From Phycisphaerae bacterium (GTDB taxonomy: Bacteria > Planctomycetota > Phycisphaerae > Phycisphaerales > SM1A02): a DNA stretch of 64,000 nt. The translations under genes and the position numbers were made by a program. The number at the start of each line of letters is the position of its first letter. The stretch's first letter is position 1. Below, piece by piece: positions 15,690 to 25,100 of the stretch. Below the pieces are notes generated by a model. It ran no database searches. It was not told where the DNA came from and worked only from the letters and a program-made list of their open reading frames with translations. The DNA lies in NCBI GenBank assembly GCA_016873275.1, contig VGXO01000004.1, forward strand, positions 1-64,000, written 5' to 3'.

Positions 15690-17345
15690 CTATGCGGACA
15701 GCACCACGGGGACGAACCGCTGCGAGCGGCAGTCGAAGAGACCGCGGTCGCCGAGCTTGAGCGAGGGGATCACGAGGAGCGAGAGGAAGGAGAGCATCAT
15801 GAGCGGCGAGCGAAGCGGCGAGCCGAGCGACCTCGCGAGGGCGGTCAGCCGCTCGGAGGCGGGACCGACCTCCTCGATCGGACGGTCGCTCATGAGCCCC
15901 GCGATCGGGAGCGGCAGCACGTCGAGTCCGCCGCGGTGGAGGACCGCGAGCCCGCCCCGCGCCGCGAAGACCGCGTCGATCGCCCGGGCGAGCGACGCTC
16001 GATCCGCGCCCGCGGCGACCACGTGGTGCGAGTCGTGCGAGACGCTCGCGGCGATCGCGCCCTCGCGGATCCCCAGACCGCGGACGAAGGCGACCGCCGG
16101 CGGCCGATCGAGGTAGCGGTTGCAGACGGCGAGCAGGATGCAGTCCTTCGCGGGATCCGGCTCGACGACGCCGTCGCGCACGGCGAGGGCGACCTCGGTC
16201 GAGCCGGTCACGAGCTGCCCGTCCTCGACGAGGATCGCCCGGACCCGCGCGGTCGCGCGATCGACGGCGGGCGCCGCCACCGCGAGCGACGCTGGCGCGA
16301 TCCGGGCGTCGCGGATCCGGTTCGGTCGCGAGGCGGGCGGCGCGAACCCGACGAGCGAGCATCCATCCCGCGCGACCGGCGTGCCCGCCACGAAGGTCTC
16401 CCGGACGCGGAAGCTCCGGAGGTCATCGACCACGATGAAGTCGGCGCGGTCGCCCTCGCGGAGCAGCCCGACCGGAAGGCGATAGTGCTCCACCGGATGC
16501 ACGCATGCCGCGCGGAGCACGTCGAAGAGGTCGCAGCCGCGATCGACCGCGCGGGCGACGAGGCGGTCGACGTGACCGCGGAGCAGGTCCTCCGGGTGGG
16601 AGTCGTCGGTCGAGAACATCAGCCACGCCGGATGGGTCGCGAAGAGGGGAAGGAGGTCGTCGAGGTTTCGGGCGGCGCTTCCCTCGCGCATGAGGACCTT
16701 CATGCCCGCGGCGATCTGGTCGAGCGCCTCGGCGAGCGTGAAGCACTCGTGGACGGTAGTGATCCCGGCGGCGGCGTAGCGCCGGGCATCCTCGCCCATG
16801 ACGCCGGGGGCGTGACCGTCGACGGGCTTCCCGACGCGCCTCGCCGCGGCGATCTTCGCAAGCACCTCGGGGTCGCCCGCGAGGACGCCGGGGTAGTTCA
16901 TCATCTCGGAGAGGTAGGTGAGGCGTGGATCGGCGAGAAGCCGCGCGACCGCCTGCGAGTCGAGGGTGGCGCCCGCCGTCTCGAAGGGCGTCGCGGGCAC
17001 GCAGCTCGGCACTCCGAAGGCGATCGGCAGGCACGCCCGGGCGCCCTCGCCGAGCATGAACTCGATCCCCGGCTCGCCGAGGACGTTCGCGATCTCGTGG
17101 GGATCGCTCACCGTCGCGACGGTGCCGTGACGGGCCGCGGCGCGGGCGAACTCGCGCGGGGCGAGCATGCTGCTCTCGACGTGGACGTGCGCATCGACGA
17201 ACCCAGGAAGCAGGAAGCCCGGGTCGACCGAGGCGCGCTCGCCGAGGTGGGTGATCGACCGGATCGCGCCGCCCTCGACCCGGACCTCCGCCGGCGCGAT
17301 CCGACGCGAGTGCAGGTCGACGAGCCTCCGGCGAAGGACGAGCAT
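15690..17345 (-). CDS. ade: Adenine deaminase
   Basis: A 551-residue amidohydrolase converting adenine to hypoxanthine and ammonia in purine salvage. The metal-site motifs of the adenine deaminase family are present: DAHVHVESS, SDPHEIANVLG, EMMNYPGV and GHAPGV, followed by the family-specific C-terminal domain with HDSHH. Length fits the usual 550-600. The ATG at 17345 has no Shine-Dalgarno sequence; a TACCCT hexamer at 17352-17357 lies 6 nt upstream, consistent with a leaderless message. Confidence 0.92.
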   Translation of the reverse strand: MLVLRRRLVDLHSRRIAPAEVRVEGGAIRSITHLGERASVDPGFLLPGFVDAHVHVESSMLAPREFARAAARHGTVATVSDPHEIANVLGEPGIEFMLGEGARACLPIAFGVPSCVPATPFETAGATLDSQAVARLLADPRLTYLSEMMNYPGVLAGDPEVLAKIAAARRVGKPVDGHAPGVMGEDARRYAAAGITTVHECFTLAEALDQIAAGMKVLMREGSAARNLDDLLPLFATHPAWLMFSTDDSHPEDLLRGHVDRLVARAVDRGCDLFDVLRAACVHPVEHYRLPVGLLREGDRADFIVVDDLRSFRVRETFVAGTPVARDGCSLVGFAPPASRPNRIRDARIAPASLAVAAPAVDRATARVRAILVEDGQLVTGSTEVALAVRDGVVEPDPAKDCILLAVCNRYLDRPPAVAFVRGLGIREGAIAASVSHDSHHVVAAGADRASLARAIDAVFAARGGLAVLHRGGLDVLPLPIAGLMSDRPIEEVGPASERLTALARSLGSPLRSPLMMLSFLSLLVIPSLKLGDRGLFDCRSQRFVPVVLSA

Positions 17346-17351
17346 CGAGGC

Positions 17352-17357
17352 AGGGTA
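17352..17357 (-). promoter_or_regulatory. Putative -10 box for leaderless ade
   Basis: On the minus strand TACCCT is separated by 6 nt from the ade ATG, placing the expected transcription start at or beside the A of ATG. Confidence 0.4.
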
Positions 17358-17396
17358 GCGAGGAGGCGAGCGAGGCGGGTCTCGCGCGGCGACCGG

Positions 17397-19124
17397 TCAA
17401 TCCGCGAGCGCATCGAGCGGGGCGGACTCGCGCCAGACCCGGCGGCGGCGGAGCACCTCGCGGAGCGTCATGCCCGCGATCCCCGCGCGGCGGTTCGCGG
17501 CGCCGATCCGGAACGCCTCGCCCCAGTGCGCCCTCATGAGCCGCCACGCCCGCAGCGCGCCCCACGAGGGGTCGTACATGTTGGTCGACTCGCTGACCAC
17601 GCCGTTCACGTCGAGGATCCGACCGCCCTCGCCGCGGAGGCAGGCGACCTCGTCGGGAAAGCGCACGTCGAGGCGACCGTAGTGGAATCCGCGGGCGTCC
17701 GCGCCGATCCGCATGACCCACGCCTCGAGCTCGGGCGTGCGCAGTCGCTCGCCGTCGACGAAGAGGCATCCCTGCACGTGGTTCCCGGCGTTCGCGAGCC
17801 GCACCCGCTCGCCCGCGGGGATGACCTCGGTGAGGCGCGAGGCGAGGCGCCGAAGGAACACCGTCTCCTGCAGGCGCAGCCGCGGGTCGCGGCGGATGAG
17901 CTCCTCGAGCGTCGAGGTGCCATCGCCGACCGCGTGGGGGAAGCGCTTCTCGCATATCGAGAAGAGGCGCATGACGCCCGCCGCGTCGCGGATCAGGAAG
18001 AGACCGACCTCGCACGCGCCAGGCTCGAAGCGCTGGAGGATCCACGGCGTGCGGACCTCCCGCAGGATCGCCCGCAGGCGATCCTCGTCGCGGACGACCT
18101 TCACCGCGACGCCGCGCTGCCCGGCATCCGGCTTCGCGACCACCGGGTTCCTCCACGAGTCGGTCCATCCGGTCGCGGCGAGGCGGGCGAGGGCGTCGTC
18201 GATGAACGCGTCGTGCGCCGCGGAGTGGTCCGGCTGCTCGCTCGCCGCGGGCGGATCGAGCCGAAGGACGGGCGCGACCGCATCCTCGGGGAAGAGGCGG
18301 AGCCCGACCGACTTGCTCTCGCCGATCACGCCGCCGTCGGGCCAGCATGGATTCACCGCGGTCAGCGTGCGGGCGAAGCCGTGGCGGAGCGACATGCGGG
18401 CAAGGAAGGGAAGAAGACCGAGATAGGTCACCCAGGTCGGCGCGAACTCGAAGCGGGTCGCGCGGACCGCGGCGAGGCGGATCGACCGGCGTCGCCGCCA
18501 CGCGACCCGCAGGAGATGGAGCAGTACGATCGCGAGGACGAGCGCGATCACGAGGTTGTGCCAGCCGCTGCCGAAGCGGCGCTCGAACGCGCGGATGAGC
18601 GATCCGCCGACGAGCGCGGTGCCGCCCACGACGATCGGCGTCCAGAGCGCGACGGCGAGCGCGGTCCACGCCGCGAATCGTCCGAAGCCGACCCCGACGA
18701 AGCCCGCGCCGAGGTAGACCGGCAGGCGGAGCCCGCTCACGACCCGAGCGATCGCGATCGCCCGCCAGCCGCCGCTTCCGAACCAGGCGCGCATGCGCTC
18801 GAGGGAGGTCACCGGGAGGCGGCGCCGGATCCACGCGGTGCCGCTCGCGCCGCGGGCGGCGAGCGCTCCGAGTCCGTAGAGCCCGAGGTCGCCGACGAAG
18901 ATCCCGATCCCGGTCCCGAGCATCGCGACGAGGAGGGGGATCGTGCCGTCATGGGCGAGCAGTCCCGCGGCGATCGCGGTGGTGTCCTCGAGGATCAGCG
19001 TGCCGAGCGCCAGCGCGAGCCCCTGCAGCCAGGGGTCGGAGATCGCGGAGAGGTCGAGTCCGCCAGGCAGCACGTGGTGGGCGGCGGTCTCGCTGGTCTC
19101 GGCGAGCGCCGCGAGGAGATGCAT
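17397..19124 (-). CDS. DedA-family membrane domain fused to ATP-grasp domain
   Basis: A 575-residue fusion. Residues 1-220 hold several membrane segments of the DedA/SNARE-associated type, with an F/GDLGLYGLG stretch and the arginine-containing ARVVSGLR motif typical of the family. After a basic linker, residues 250-560 form an ATP-grasp ligase-like domain: VNPCWPDGGVIGESK, the nucleotide-binding lysine in VVAKPDAGQRG, an IGADARGFHYGRLDVRF stretch and a metal-ligand region ending in ILDVNGV. DedA proteins have been linked to lipid-carrier flipping; ATP-grasp enzymes join carboxylates to amines. A membrane-tethered ligase acting on a lipid or envelope substrate is inferred. TACATT 7 nt before the ATG suggests a leaderless message. 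Confidence 0.8.
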   Translation of the reverse strand: MHLLAALAETSETAAHHVLPGGLDLSAISDPWLQGLALALGTLILEDTTAIAAGLLAHDGTIPLLVAMLGTGIGIFVGDLGLYGLGALAARGASGTAWIRRRLPVTSLERMRAWFGSGGWRAIAIARVVSGLRLPVYLGAGFVGVGFGRFAAWTALAVALWTPIVVGGTALVGGSLIRAFERRFGSGWHNLVIALVLAIVLLHLLRVAWRRRRSIRLAAVRATRFEFAPTWVTYLGLLPFLARMSLRHGFARTLTAVNPCWPDGGVIGESKSVGLRLFPEDAVAPVLRLDPPAASEQPDHSAAHDAFIDDALARLAATGWTDSWRNPVVAKPDAGQRGVAVKVVRDEDRLRAILREVRTPWILQRFEPGACEVGLFLIRDAAGVMRLFSICEKRFPHAVGDGTSTLEELIRRDPRLRLQETVFLRRLASRLTEVIPAGERVRLANAGNHVQGCLFVDGERLRTPELEAWVMRIGADARGFHYGRLDVRFPDEVACLRGEGGRILDVNGVVSESTNMYDPSWGALRAWRLMRAHWGEAFRIGAANRRAGIAGMTLREVLRRRRVWRESAPLDALAD

Positions 19125-19131
19125 GCGTCGG

Positions 19132-19137
19132 AATGTA
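19132..19137 (-). promoter_or_regulatory. Putative -10 box for leaderless DedA/ATP-grasp gene
   Basis: Minus-strand TACATT, then 7 nt, then the ATG at 19124; no Shine-Dalgarno sequence is present. Confidence 0.45.
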
Positions 19138-19194
19138 GCGGGGCGAGCCGCGTGGTTCGGAGCACCAGAGCCCGGCTCGTCCCGAAGGTCCTTG

Positions 19195-19262
19195 GGGCGC
19201 AGGGGGAGTGTTCGGGCACTCTCCCGCGAGCGAAGCGATGCGGGGGAGGCGTGCTGCTCCGA
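19195..19262. repeat. Short member of the dispersed palindromic repeat family
   Basis: GGGGGAGTG and CACTCTCCC form one hairpin; CTCCCGC, the GAGCGAAGCGA core and GCGGGGGAG form a second. It lies in the divergent gap between the DedA/ATP-grasp gene and crcB. Confidence 0.65.
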
Positions 19263-19302
19263 CCGCGACGCATCCCGTGCGGTACCTTGGTCTCCTCGTC
19301 GA

Positions 19303-19740
19303 ATGCCGCCGTACCGAACCCATCCAGTCCTGCGCCACGAATGGCTGCTCCTCGTCGTCGGCGGCGCCGCGGGCGCGCTTGCCCGCGACGGAGTCGAGAG
19401 GATGCTCCCGGCGCCGACCCCGCCGGGGCTTCCCCTCGGCACGCTCGCCGTGAACCTCCTCGGGGCACTCGCGCTCGGCGCCGTGATCCGCGCGGCGGAG
19501 CGGAGCGGCGGTCGGCTCGCGTGGATGCGCGACCTCCTCGGCGTCGGCTTCTGCGGCGCCTTCAGCACCTTCTCCGCGCTCAGCCTCGAGTACGTCCGCT
19601 TCGCCGTCGAGGAGGAGCACCTCGCGGGCGTCCTCTACGTCCTCGGCTCGCTCGTCGTCGGCGGCGTGCTCGCGTGGATCGGAGCTCGGCTCGTCGATCT
19701 CGCGTCGCCGCCGGGGCGTCGCAAGGACGCCGCGTCATGA
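19303..19740 (+). CDS. crcB: Fluoride channel CrcB/Fluc, first subunit
   Basis: A 145-residue four-helix membrane protein of the fluoride-export channel family. Diagnostic stretches are the GGAAGALAR helix start, the asparagine in GTLAVNLLGALALG, and GFCGAFSTFSALSLE with the phenylalanine and polar track residues that line the pore. The stop overlaps the next crcB start (ATGA). A TACCTT hexamer lies 14 nt before the ATG. Channels in this family are antiparallel dimers, and paired genes usually encode a heterodimer in which each subunit has fixed, opposite topology. Confidence 0.92.
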   Translation: MPPYRTHPVLRHEWLLLVVGGAAGALARDGVERMLPAPTPPGLPLGTLAVNLLGALALGAVIRAAERSGGRLAWMRDLLGVGFCGAFSTFSALSLEYVRFAVEEEHLAGVLYVLGSLVVGGVLAWIGARLVDLASPPGRRKDAAS

Positions 19741-20120
19741 TCGACCTCCTCATGGTCGCCTTCGGAGGAGCGATCGGGACGCTCGGTCGGCGGCACGTCG
19801 GGGCGTTCGTCCACACGCGGGCGAACGAGCGGCTCGGGCTCGTCGAGGAGTTCCCCTTCGGCACGCTCGCGGTGAACGTCGCGGGGTCCTTCGTGCTCGG
19901 CGTCTCCGCCGAGCTTGCCCTCGAGGGCAGGATCCCCGCCTCGGCGGCGATCGGGATCGGCGCCGGACTCTGCGGCGGGCTGACCACGTTCTCGACGGTC
20001 GCGGTGGACCTCGCGCGGCTGTGGTCGAGGCGGCGGTTCGGGCGGTTCGCCCTCGACCTCCTCGCCTCGACGCTCCTTCCGATCGCGGCGGCGTGGACCG
20101 GCAGGCTCCTCGCCACGTGA
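19737..20120 (+). CDS. crcB: Fluoride channel CrcB/Fluc, second subunit
   Basis: A 127-residue partner of the preceding protein, with GGAIGTLGRR, GTLAVNVAGSFVLG and GLCGGLTTFSTVAVD in the same order. The two overlap by four bases, which supports equal synthesis and heterodimer assembly. Together they would let fluoride leave the cytoplasm passively. No fluoride riboswitch could be recognised upstream of the pair. Confidence 0.92.
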   Translation: MIDLLMVAFGGAIGTLGRRHVGAFVHTRANERLGLVEEFPFGTLAVNVAGSFVLGVSAELALEGRIPASAAIGIGAGLCGGLTTFSTVAVDLARLWSRRRFGRFALDLLASTLLPIAAAWTGRLLAT

Positions 20121-20185
20121 CGCGATGGGGCGCCACGTCGCGCCACGTGGCACCACGCGGCGGCGCGGGCGCCAGCATCGGGCGA

Positions 20186-20191
20186 TAGACT
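20186..20191 (+). promoter_or_regulatory. Putative -10 box for leaderless CorA-fusion gene
   Basis: TAGACT is followed by exactly 7 nt (CGCCCCC) and the ATG at 20199, with no purine-rich ribosome site between. The same TAGACT-N7-ATG arrangement occurs at 61777. Confidence 0.5.
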
Positions 20192-20198
20192 CGCCCCC

Positions 20199-21587
20199 AT
20201 GAAGCGGTTGATCAGCGCCTCGACGCGGCTCCTCACCGAGGGCGTCATGGGCTTCCTCGCCCTCGTCGCCCTCGGGACCGCCTGCGCACCGCTCTGCTTC
20301 GACGTCTCGCCGGGGGTCGAGGAGTGGTTCGACGCGGTCGAGTGGGTGATCGTCGGCGTCTTCGCGGCGGACTACCTCCTGCGCCTCGCGATCGCGACCG
20401 ACCGCTGGCGGTTCGTCACGAGCCCGTGGCGCCTCGTCGACCTCGTCGTCATCGGCGGCGCGCTCCTCACGCTGCTTCCGCAGGTCGACGACGCGCTCCG
20501 CGGGACGCTGGCCCTCCGCATCCTCCTCGTCGGTCGCGCGGTCGTCTTCGGCGCCCGGGCGGGCATGGCGATGGTGGTGCCGCGGGCGGCGCAGCGGCTC
20601 GTGGGCGGAGCGTCCCTCGTGCGGGTCATGCGGGTCCCCGGCGAGGGCTCCGAGGAGGCGACCGCGGCGGGCTGGGAGGACGTGGTCGGGTGGGGGCGAC
20701 GACCGACCGAGCAGTGGTTCCACGCGATGGGCACCAGCCACGAGCGGATGGCGCCGATCGCGGAGTCGCTCGGGCTGACCAGCGCGGACCTGAGGACGCT
20801 CTTCGATCCGGCGGTCGGGGCGCGGGTGCAGCGCACGCCGAAGGCGGTCTTCCTGGTGATCACCATCCCGCGGGTCGCGACGGAGGGCTTCCCCGAGGCG
20901 TCGTGGTCGCGGATCGTCGGCGTGCTGCCGGAGGCGGGGATCCTGACGGCGACCACCTCGGAGGCGGACGTGCCCGCGATGCTCCTCGGGTCGTCGAGCC
21001 ACGGGGCGGTCGGTCGAAGACCCTTCGGCGGGCAGACCATGCTCCGCATCCTCGAGCTCGCCCGCGACCGCTTCCAGCTGGCGGTCTCGCGGTTCGGCGA
21101 CGAGGAGGAGCTGCTCCAGCAGGTCCCGCTCTCCGATGGGAGCACCCGGTTCCTCGCGCAGGTGTTCCGCCTGCGGCGCGAGATCGCCGCGACCGCGGCG
21201 GAGCTCTTCCGCCTCGGCGCGATCGTCCGGCACCTCGCGGAGGGACGGATCGCGATCCCCGGCGCGACGGCGGAGATCGCCGCGTCGCTCCACTCCTTCG
21301 ACGAGCAGGTCACCCAGCTGCAGCGGCAGTTCTCCGACCTCCGCGACGACCTGCAGTCCCTGATGGACCTCCACCTCAACGTGAAGTCCTATCAGATGAA
21401 CAGCTTCATGCGGTTCCTCGCGGTGGTGAGCTTCCTCGGGCTCATCCCGGCGGTCGCGGGAGGTCTCCTCGGGATGAACGTCCTCGGGCAGCCCTGGCCC
21501 GTGACGCTCGGGCAGATCATCTTCGGCGTCGCCATGGGGATGGCGATCTCGATCTACGTCTTCGCGATGCGCGGCTGGCTCAGGTAG
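20199..21587 (+). CDS. CorA-family metal transporter with N-terminal four-helix channel-like domain
   Basis: A 462-residue protein in two parts. Residues 175-462 are a CorA-type magnesium/metal transporter: an alpha/beta cytoplasmic domain, a long helical stalk, two C-terminal helices (about 403-424 and 436-457), and the family GMN motif at 425-427. Residues 10-130 form four membrane helices in the layout of the S1-S4 unit of ion-transport channels: a WFDAVEWVIVGVFAADYLLRL helix pair, a WRLVDLVVIGG helix, and a fourth helix with regularly placed arginines. No pore helices follow it. The N-terminal part may sense voltage or regulate the channel; that is inference. It converges with panD, overlapping 8 bp. 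Confidence 0.85.
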   Translation: MKRLISASTRLLTEGVMGFLALVALGTACAPLCFDVSPGVEEWFDAVEWVIVGVFAADYLLRLAIATDRWRFVTSPWRLVDLVVIGGALLTLLPQVDDALRGTLALRILLVGRAVVFGARAGMAMVVPRAAQRLVGGASLVRVMRVPGEGSEEATAAGWEDVVGWGRRPTEQWFHAMGTSHERMAPIAESLGLTSADLRTLFDPAVGARVQRTPKAVFLVITIPRVATEGFPEASWSRIVGVLPEAGILTATTSEADVPAMLLGSSSHGAVGRRPFGGQTMLRILELARDRFQLAVSRFGDEEELLQQVPLSDGSTRFLAQVFRLRREIAATAAELFRLGAIVRHLAEGRIAIPGATAEIAASLHSFDEQVTQLQRQFSDLRDDLQSLMDLHLNVKSYQMNSFMRFLAVVSFLGLIPAVAGGLLGMNVLGQPWPVTLGQIIFGVAMGMAISIYVFAMRGWLR

Positions 21588-22041
21588 CGCGGCGGCGACC
21601 GCGGGGTCGCGCGACGTTCCGCCCGCGGGTGCCGGACGCCGACTGCTGCTCGATGCGGGTGGGGCGGTTCTTCTCGTCGACGAAGACGACGACGAGCACG
21701 TGCTCCCGCACCCGCGCCGGCTCGACGAATCCCTCCGCGATGATGTACGCCTTGTCGCCGGGCTGGAAGTGCCGGGCGGGCGTGCCGTTCAGGCAGATCA
21801 CGCCGCTGCCGCGCCGACCGGGGATCGCATAGGTCTGCCAGAACGCGCCGTTGGACTGGTTGGTGATCTGCACCATCTGGTAGGGCGCGAGCCCCGCCGC
21901 GTCGAGGAGCGCCTCGTCGATCGTGATCGACCCCACGTAGTGGAGGTTCGCCTCGGTCACGGTGACCGCGTGGAGCTTCGCGGTCGCCATGCGGACGTAG
22001 CGGAGGGGCGAGTCGGCGGGGCTGGAGGGGCGGGCGGGCAT
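21580..22041 (-). CDS. panD: Aspartate 1-decarboxylase precursor (pyruvoyl enzyme), atypical active site
   Basis: PanD makes beta-alanine from aspartate for pantothenate and CoA; it cleaves itself to form a pyruvoyl group. This 153-residue frame has the cleavage site YVGS (G37-S38), lysine K22 matching E. coli K9, and Y71 matching Y58. The residue matching the substrate-binding R54 is F67 (NGAFWQTY in place of NGKRFSTY). A second ATG at 21990 would give 136 residues; the longer form keeps an arginine that aligns with E. coli R3. The C-terminus is extended and basic. A related pyruvoyl decarboxylase with another substrate is possible. Confidence 0.8.
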   Translation of the reverse strand: MPARPSSPADSPLRYVRMATAKLHAVTVTEANLHYVGSITIDEALLDAAGLAPYQMVQITNQSNGAFWQTYAIPGRRGSGVICLNGTPARHFQPGDKAYIIAEGFVEPARVREHVLVVVFVDEKNRPTRIEQQSASGTRGRNVARPRGRRRAT

Positions 22042-22121
22042 GCAGATTCCGAAGGGTCGGGAAATGTAGCGACTGGAGGCAGGGCGTGGTCGCGGCGGGA
22101 TCGTCGGGCGCGAGGGTGCGC

Positions 22122-25100
22122 TCACGCCGCCGCGGGAGCCGGCAGGCGGCGCCGCAGGCGGAGACCAAGGTCGTCGAGGAGCGAGTAGGCGACCGGCGTC
22201 ACGATCAGGGTGAGGAGGAGGCAGAGGGTCTGCCCGCCGATCACCACCACCGCGACCGCCCGCCGCTCCTCCGCGCCCGGACCGGTGCCGATCGCGAGCG
22301 GCAGCATGCCGGCGACGAGCGAGAGCGTGGTCATCAGGATCGGGCGCAGGCGGTCGCGGTTCGCGGTCATGATCGCCGCGAGCCGCTCCATGCCCGACTC
22401 GCGGAGCTGGTTCATGTGGTCGATCTGGAGGATCGCGTTCTTCTTGACGACCCCGACGAGGACGAGGATCCCCAGCGCCGAGTAGAGGTCGAGCGAGCCG
22501 CCGGTCGCGAGCAGCGAGAGGAGCGCGAAGGGGATCGCGAGCGGGATCGAGAGCAGGATCGTGAAGGGGTGGACGAGGTTCTCGAGCTGCGCCGCGAGGA
22601 TCATGTACATGAAGACGATCGAGAGCGCGAACGCCCAGTAGAACTCCTTGAAGGTCCGGGAGAGCTCGCGGCTCCGCCCGGCGACCTCCGTCGAGTAGCC
22701 GGGCGGAAGCCCGAGCGCCGCGACCTCCTCCTCGAGGATCTCGAGCTGCGCGCCGAGCGAGGAGCCCGCGGCGACGCCGCCGCGCACCGAGACCACCCGC
22801 CCGCGGTCGACCCGCTCGACCCGCGAGGGCGCGACCGCCGGACGGAGCGACGCGACCGAGGAGAGCTCGACGAGCGAGCCGTCGGCGGTCGCCACCTTCA
22901 GGCGGTCGATCAGCGAGGGATCCGAGCGGTCCGCCTCCTCGAGCCGCAGCGTCACGCGGTACTGCTCGTTGGTGGTGGGATCGCGGAAGCGGGAGACCTC
23001 CTCGTCGCCGCCGACCATGAGCCGGAGCGCCGTGCCGAGGTCGCGGGCATCGACGCCGAGGTCGCCCGCCCGCTCGCGGTCGATCTCGACGAGGAGCTCG
23101 GGGCGGTTGAGCCGCATCGAGACGTCGAGACCGAGGAACCCGCCCCGCTCGATCGCCCGCGTGCGGAGCGACTCCGCGAGGGAGAGCAGCACGGGAAGCT
23201 CCGCGCCCTTGAGGCGGAAGTCGACGTCGAAGGGACCGGTCCCGATGTTGAACGCGGGGAAGCTCCGGGCGGAGACGCGGAGCTCGGGGCGGCTCTTGAG
23301 GCGCCGCTCCGCCTCGAGCATCGCCTCGGACTGCGGTCGCCACCCGCGGAAGGAGGCGAGCGGATCGCCGCGGAGGAGGTCGCGAAGGACGCGGGAGAGG
23401 GAGGGAATCCGCTCGGCGTGCGGCTCGAGGAGGACCGTGGCGCTCGCGGAGCTTGGTCGCCCGATGAACCCGCCGCCGACGGTCATGAGCACGTTGCGGA
23501 CGCCGGGGAGCGTCGCGAGCGCCGCCTCCGCGTCCCGCGCCGCCGCGTCCATCGAGGCGAGGCTCGTCCCCTCCGGCGCGTCGAGCCCGACGGTGAACTC
23601 CGCCTCGTCGACGTTCGTGGGCACGAACTCGCGGCCGATCCGCGAGAAGAGCGGGATCGTCGAGATCCCCACGAGCGAGGCGACGACCACCACCGACCAG
23701 CGCCAGCGCATCGCGACGCCGAGCAGCCAGAGGTAGGGCGCCTCGACGAGCTGGTAGGCGCCGGAGCGCGACCGCGGCGCCGACGAGGTCGCGACGGCGG
23801 GTCGCCGCAGCAGGCGCGACGCCATCAGCGGCGTGAGCGTGAAGGAGACGACGAGCGACGCGAGCACCGCCACCGAGGCGGTCACGCCGAACTGGTAGAG
23901 GAACCTCCCCGCGATGCTCGACATGAAGGAGACCGGCACGAAGATCACCACGAGGCTCAGCGTCGTGGCGGTGACGGCGGGACCGATCTCCCGCGTCGCC
24001 GCGAGCGCCGCCTGCATCGGGGTCATCGCCTTCTCCTCGACGAATCGCCAGATGTTCTCGACGACCACGATCCCGTCGTCGATCACGATCCCGACCATCA
24101 GGACGAGCGCGAGCATGGTGACGCTGTTGAGGGTGAAGCCGAGCGCCCACATCGCCGCGAAGGTGGGGACGATCGAGCAGGGGATCGCGACCGCCGCGAT
24201 CAGCGTCGAGCGCCAGTCCCGCATGAACACCAGGACGACGAGGCTCGCGAGGATCGCCCCGACGACGAGGTGGACCTCGATCTCGCGGAGCGCGGTCGTG
24301 ATGTAGGCGGACTGGTCGCGGATCACCACGAGCGAGACGTCCGCCGGCAGCGCCGCCTCGAGCTCCCGCATCCGCGCCTTCGCCGACTCGATCACCGCGA
24401 CGGTGTTCGCGCCGGACTGCCGGATCACCTCGACGACCACCGCCGGCACGCCGTCGAGCCGGGCGAGGGTGCGCTCCTCGAGCGTGCCGTCCTCGACCCG
24501 TCCGAGGTCCCGCAGCCGGATCGGCACGCCGTCGCGGGTCTCGACGACGAGTTCGGCGAACTCCCGCGCGTCCTCGAGGCGACCGAGCGTGCGGAGCGTC
24601 CGCTCGCGGATCGGTCCGGTGACGTTGCCGCCGGGGACGTCGGCGTTCTGGGCGGCGATGGCGGCGCGGACCCGCGCGACCGGGATCGCGTAGGCGTCGA
24701 GGCGGTCGGCGCGGAGGAAGACGTTCATCGCCCGCTCGGGTCCGCCGACGATGCGGATCTCGCCGACGCCGCTCGCGCTCTCGATCGCGGGGCGCACCAC
24801 GCGGTCGGCGAGCTCGCCGAGCTCGCGCAGCGGTCGCGGTCCGGAGACCGCGAAGGTCAGGACGGGATCGCTGTCGTTGTCGACCTTGGAGACCGTCGGC
24901 GGATCGATCCCGACCGGCAGTCGCCGGAGCACGGTGGCGACGCGGTCGCGGACGTCCTGCGCCGCCACGTCGATGTCGCGACCGAGCTCGAACTGGGCGA
25001 GCACGAAGCAGGTGCCCGGTCCGCAGATCGCCCGCAGCTCCTCGATGCCGTCGACGGTGTTCACCGCGTCCTCGAGGACGTCGGCGACCTGCGCCTCCAT

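Noticed and set aside
15135-20120. A stop-free plus-strand frame of about 1660 codons
   Set aside because: It runs antisense through tspO, eda, ade and the DedA fusion, has arginine/glutamate/alanine-shuffled composition and is explained by very high GC. Only its last 127 codons (crcB) are real.
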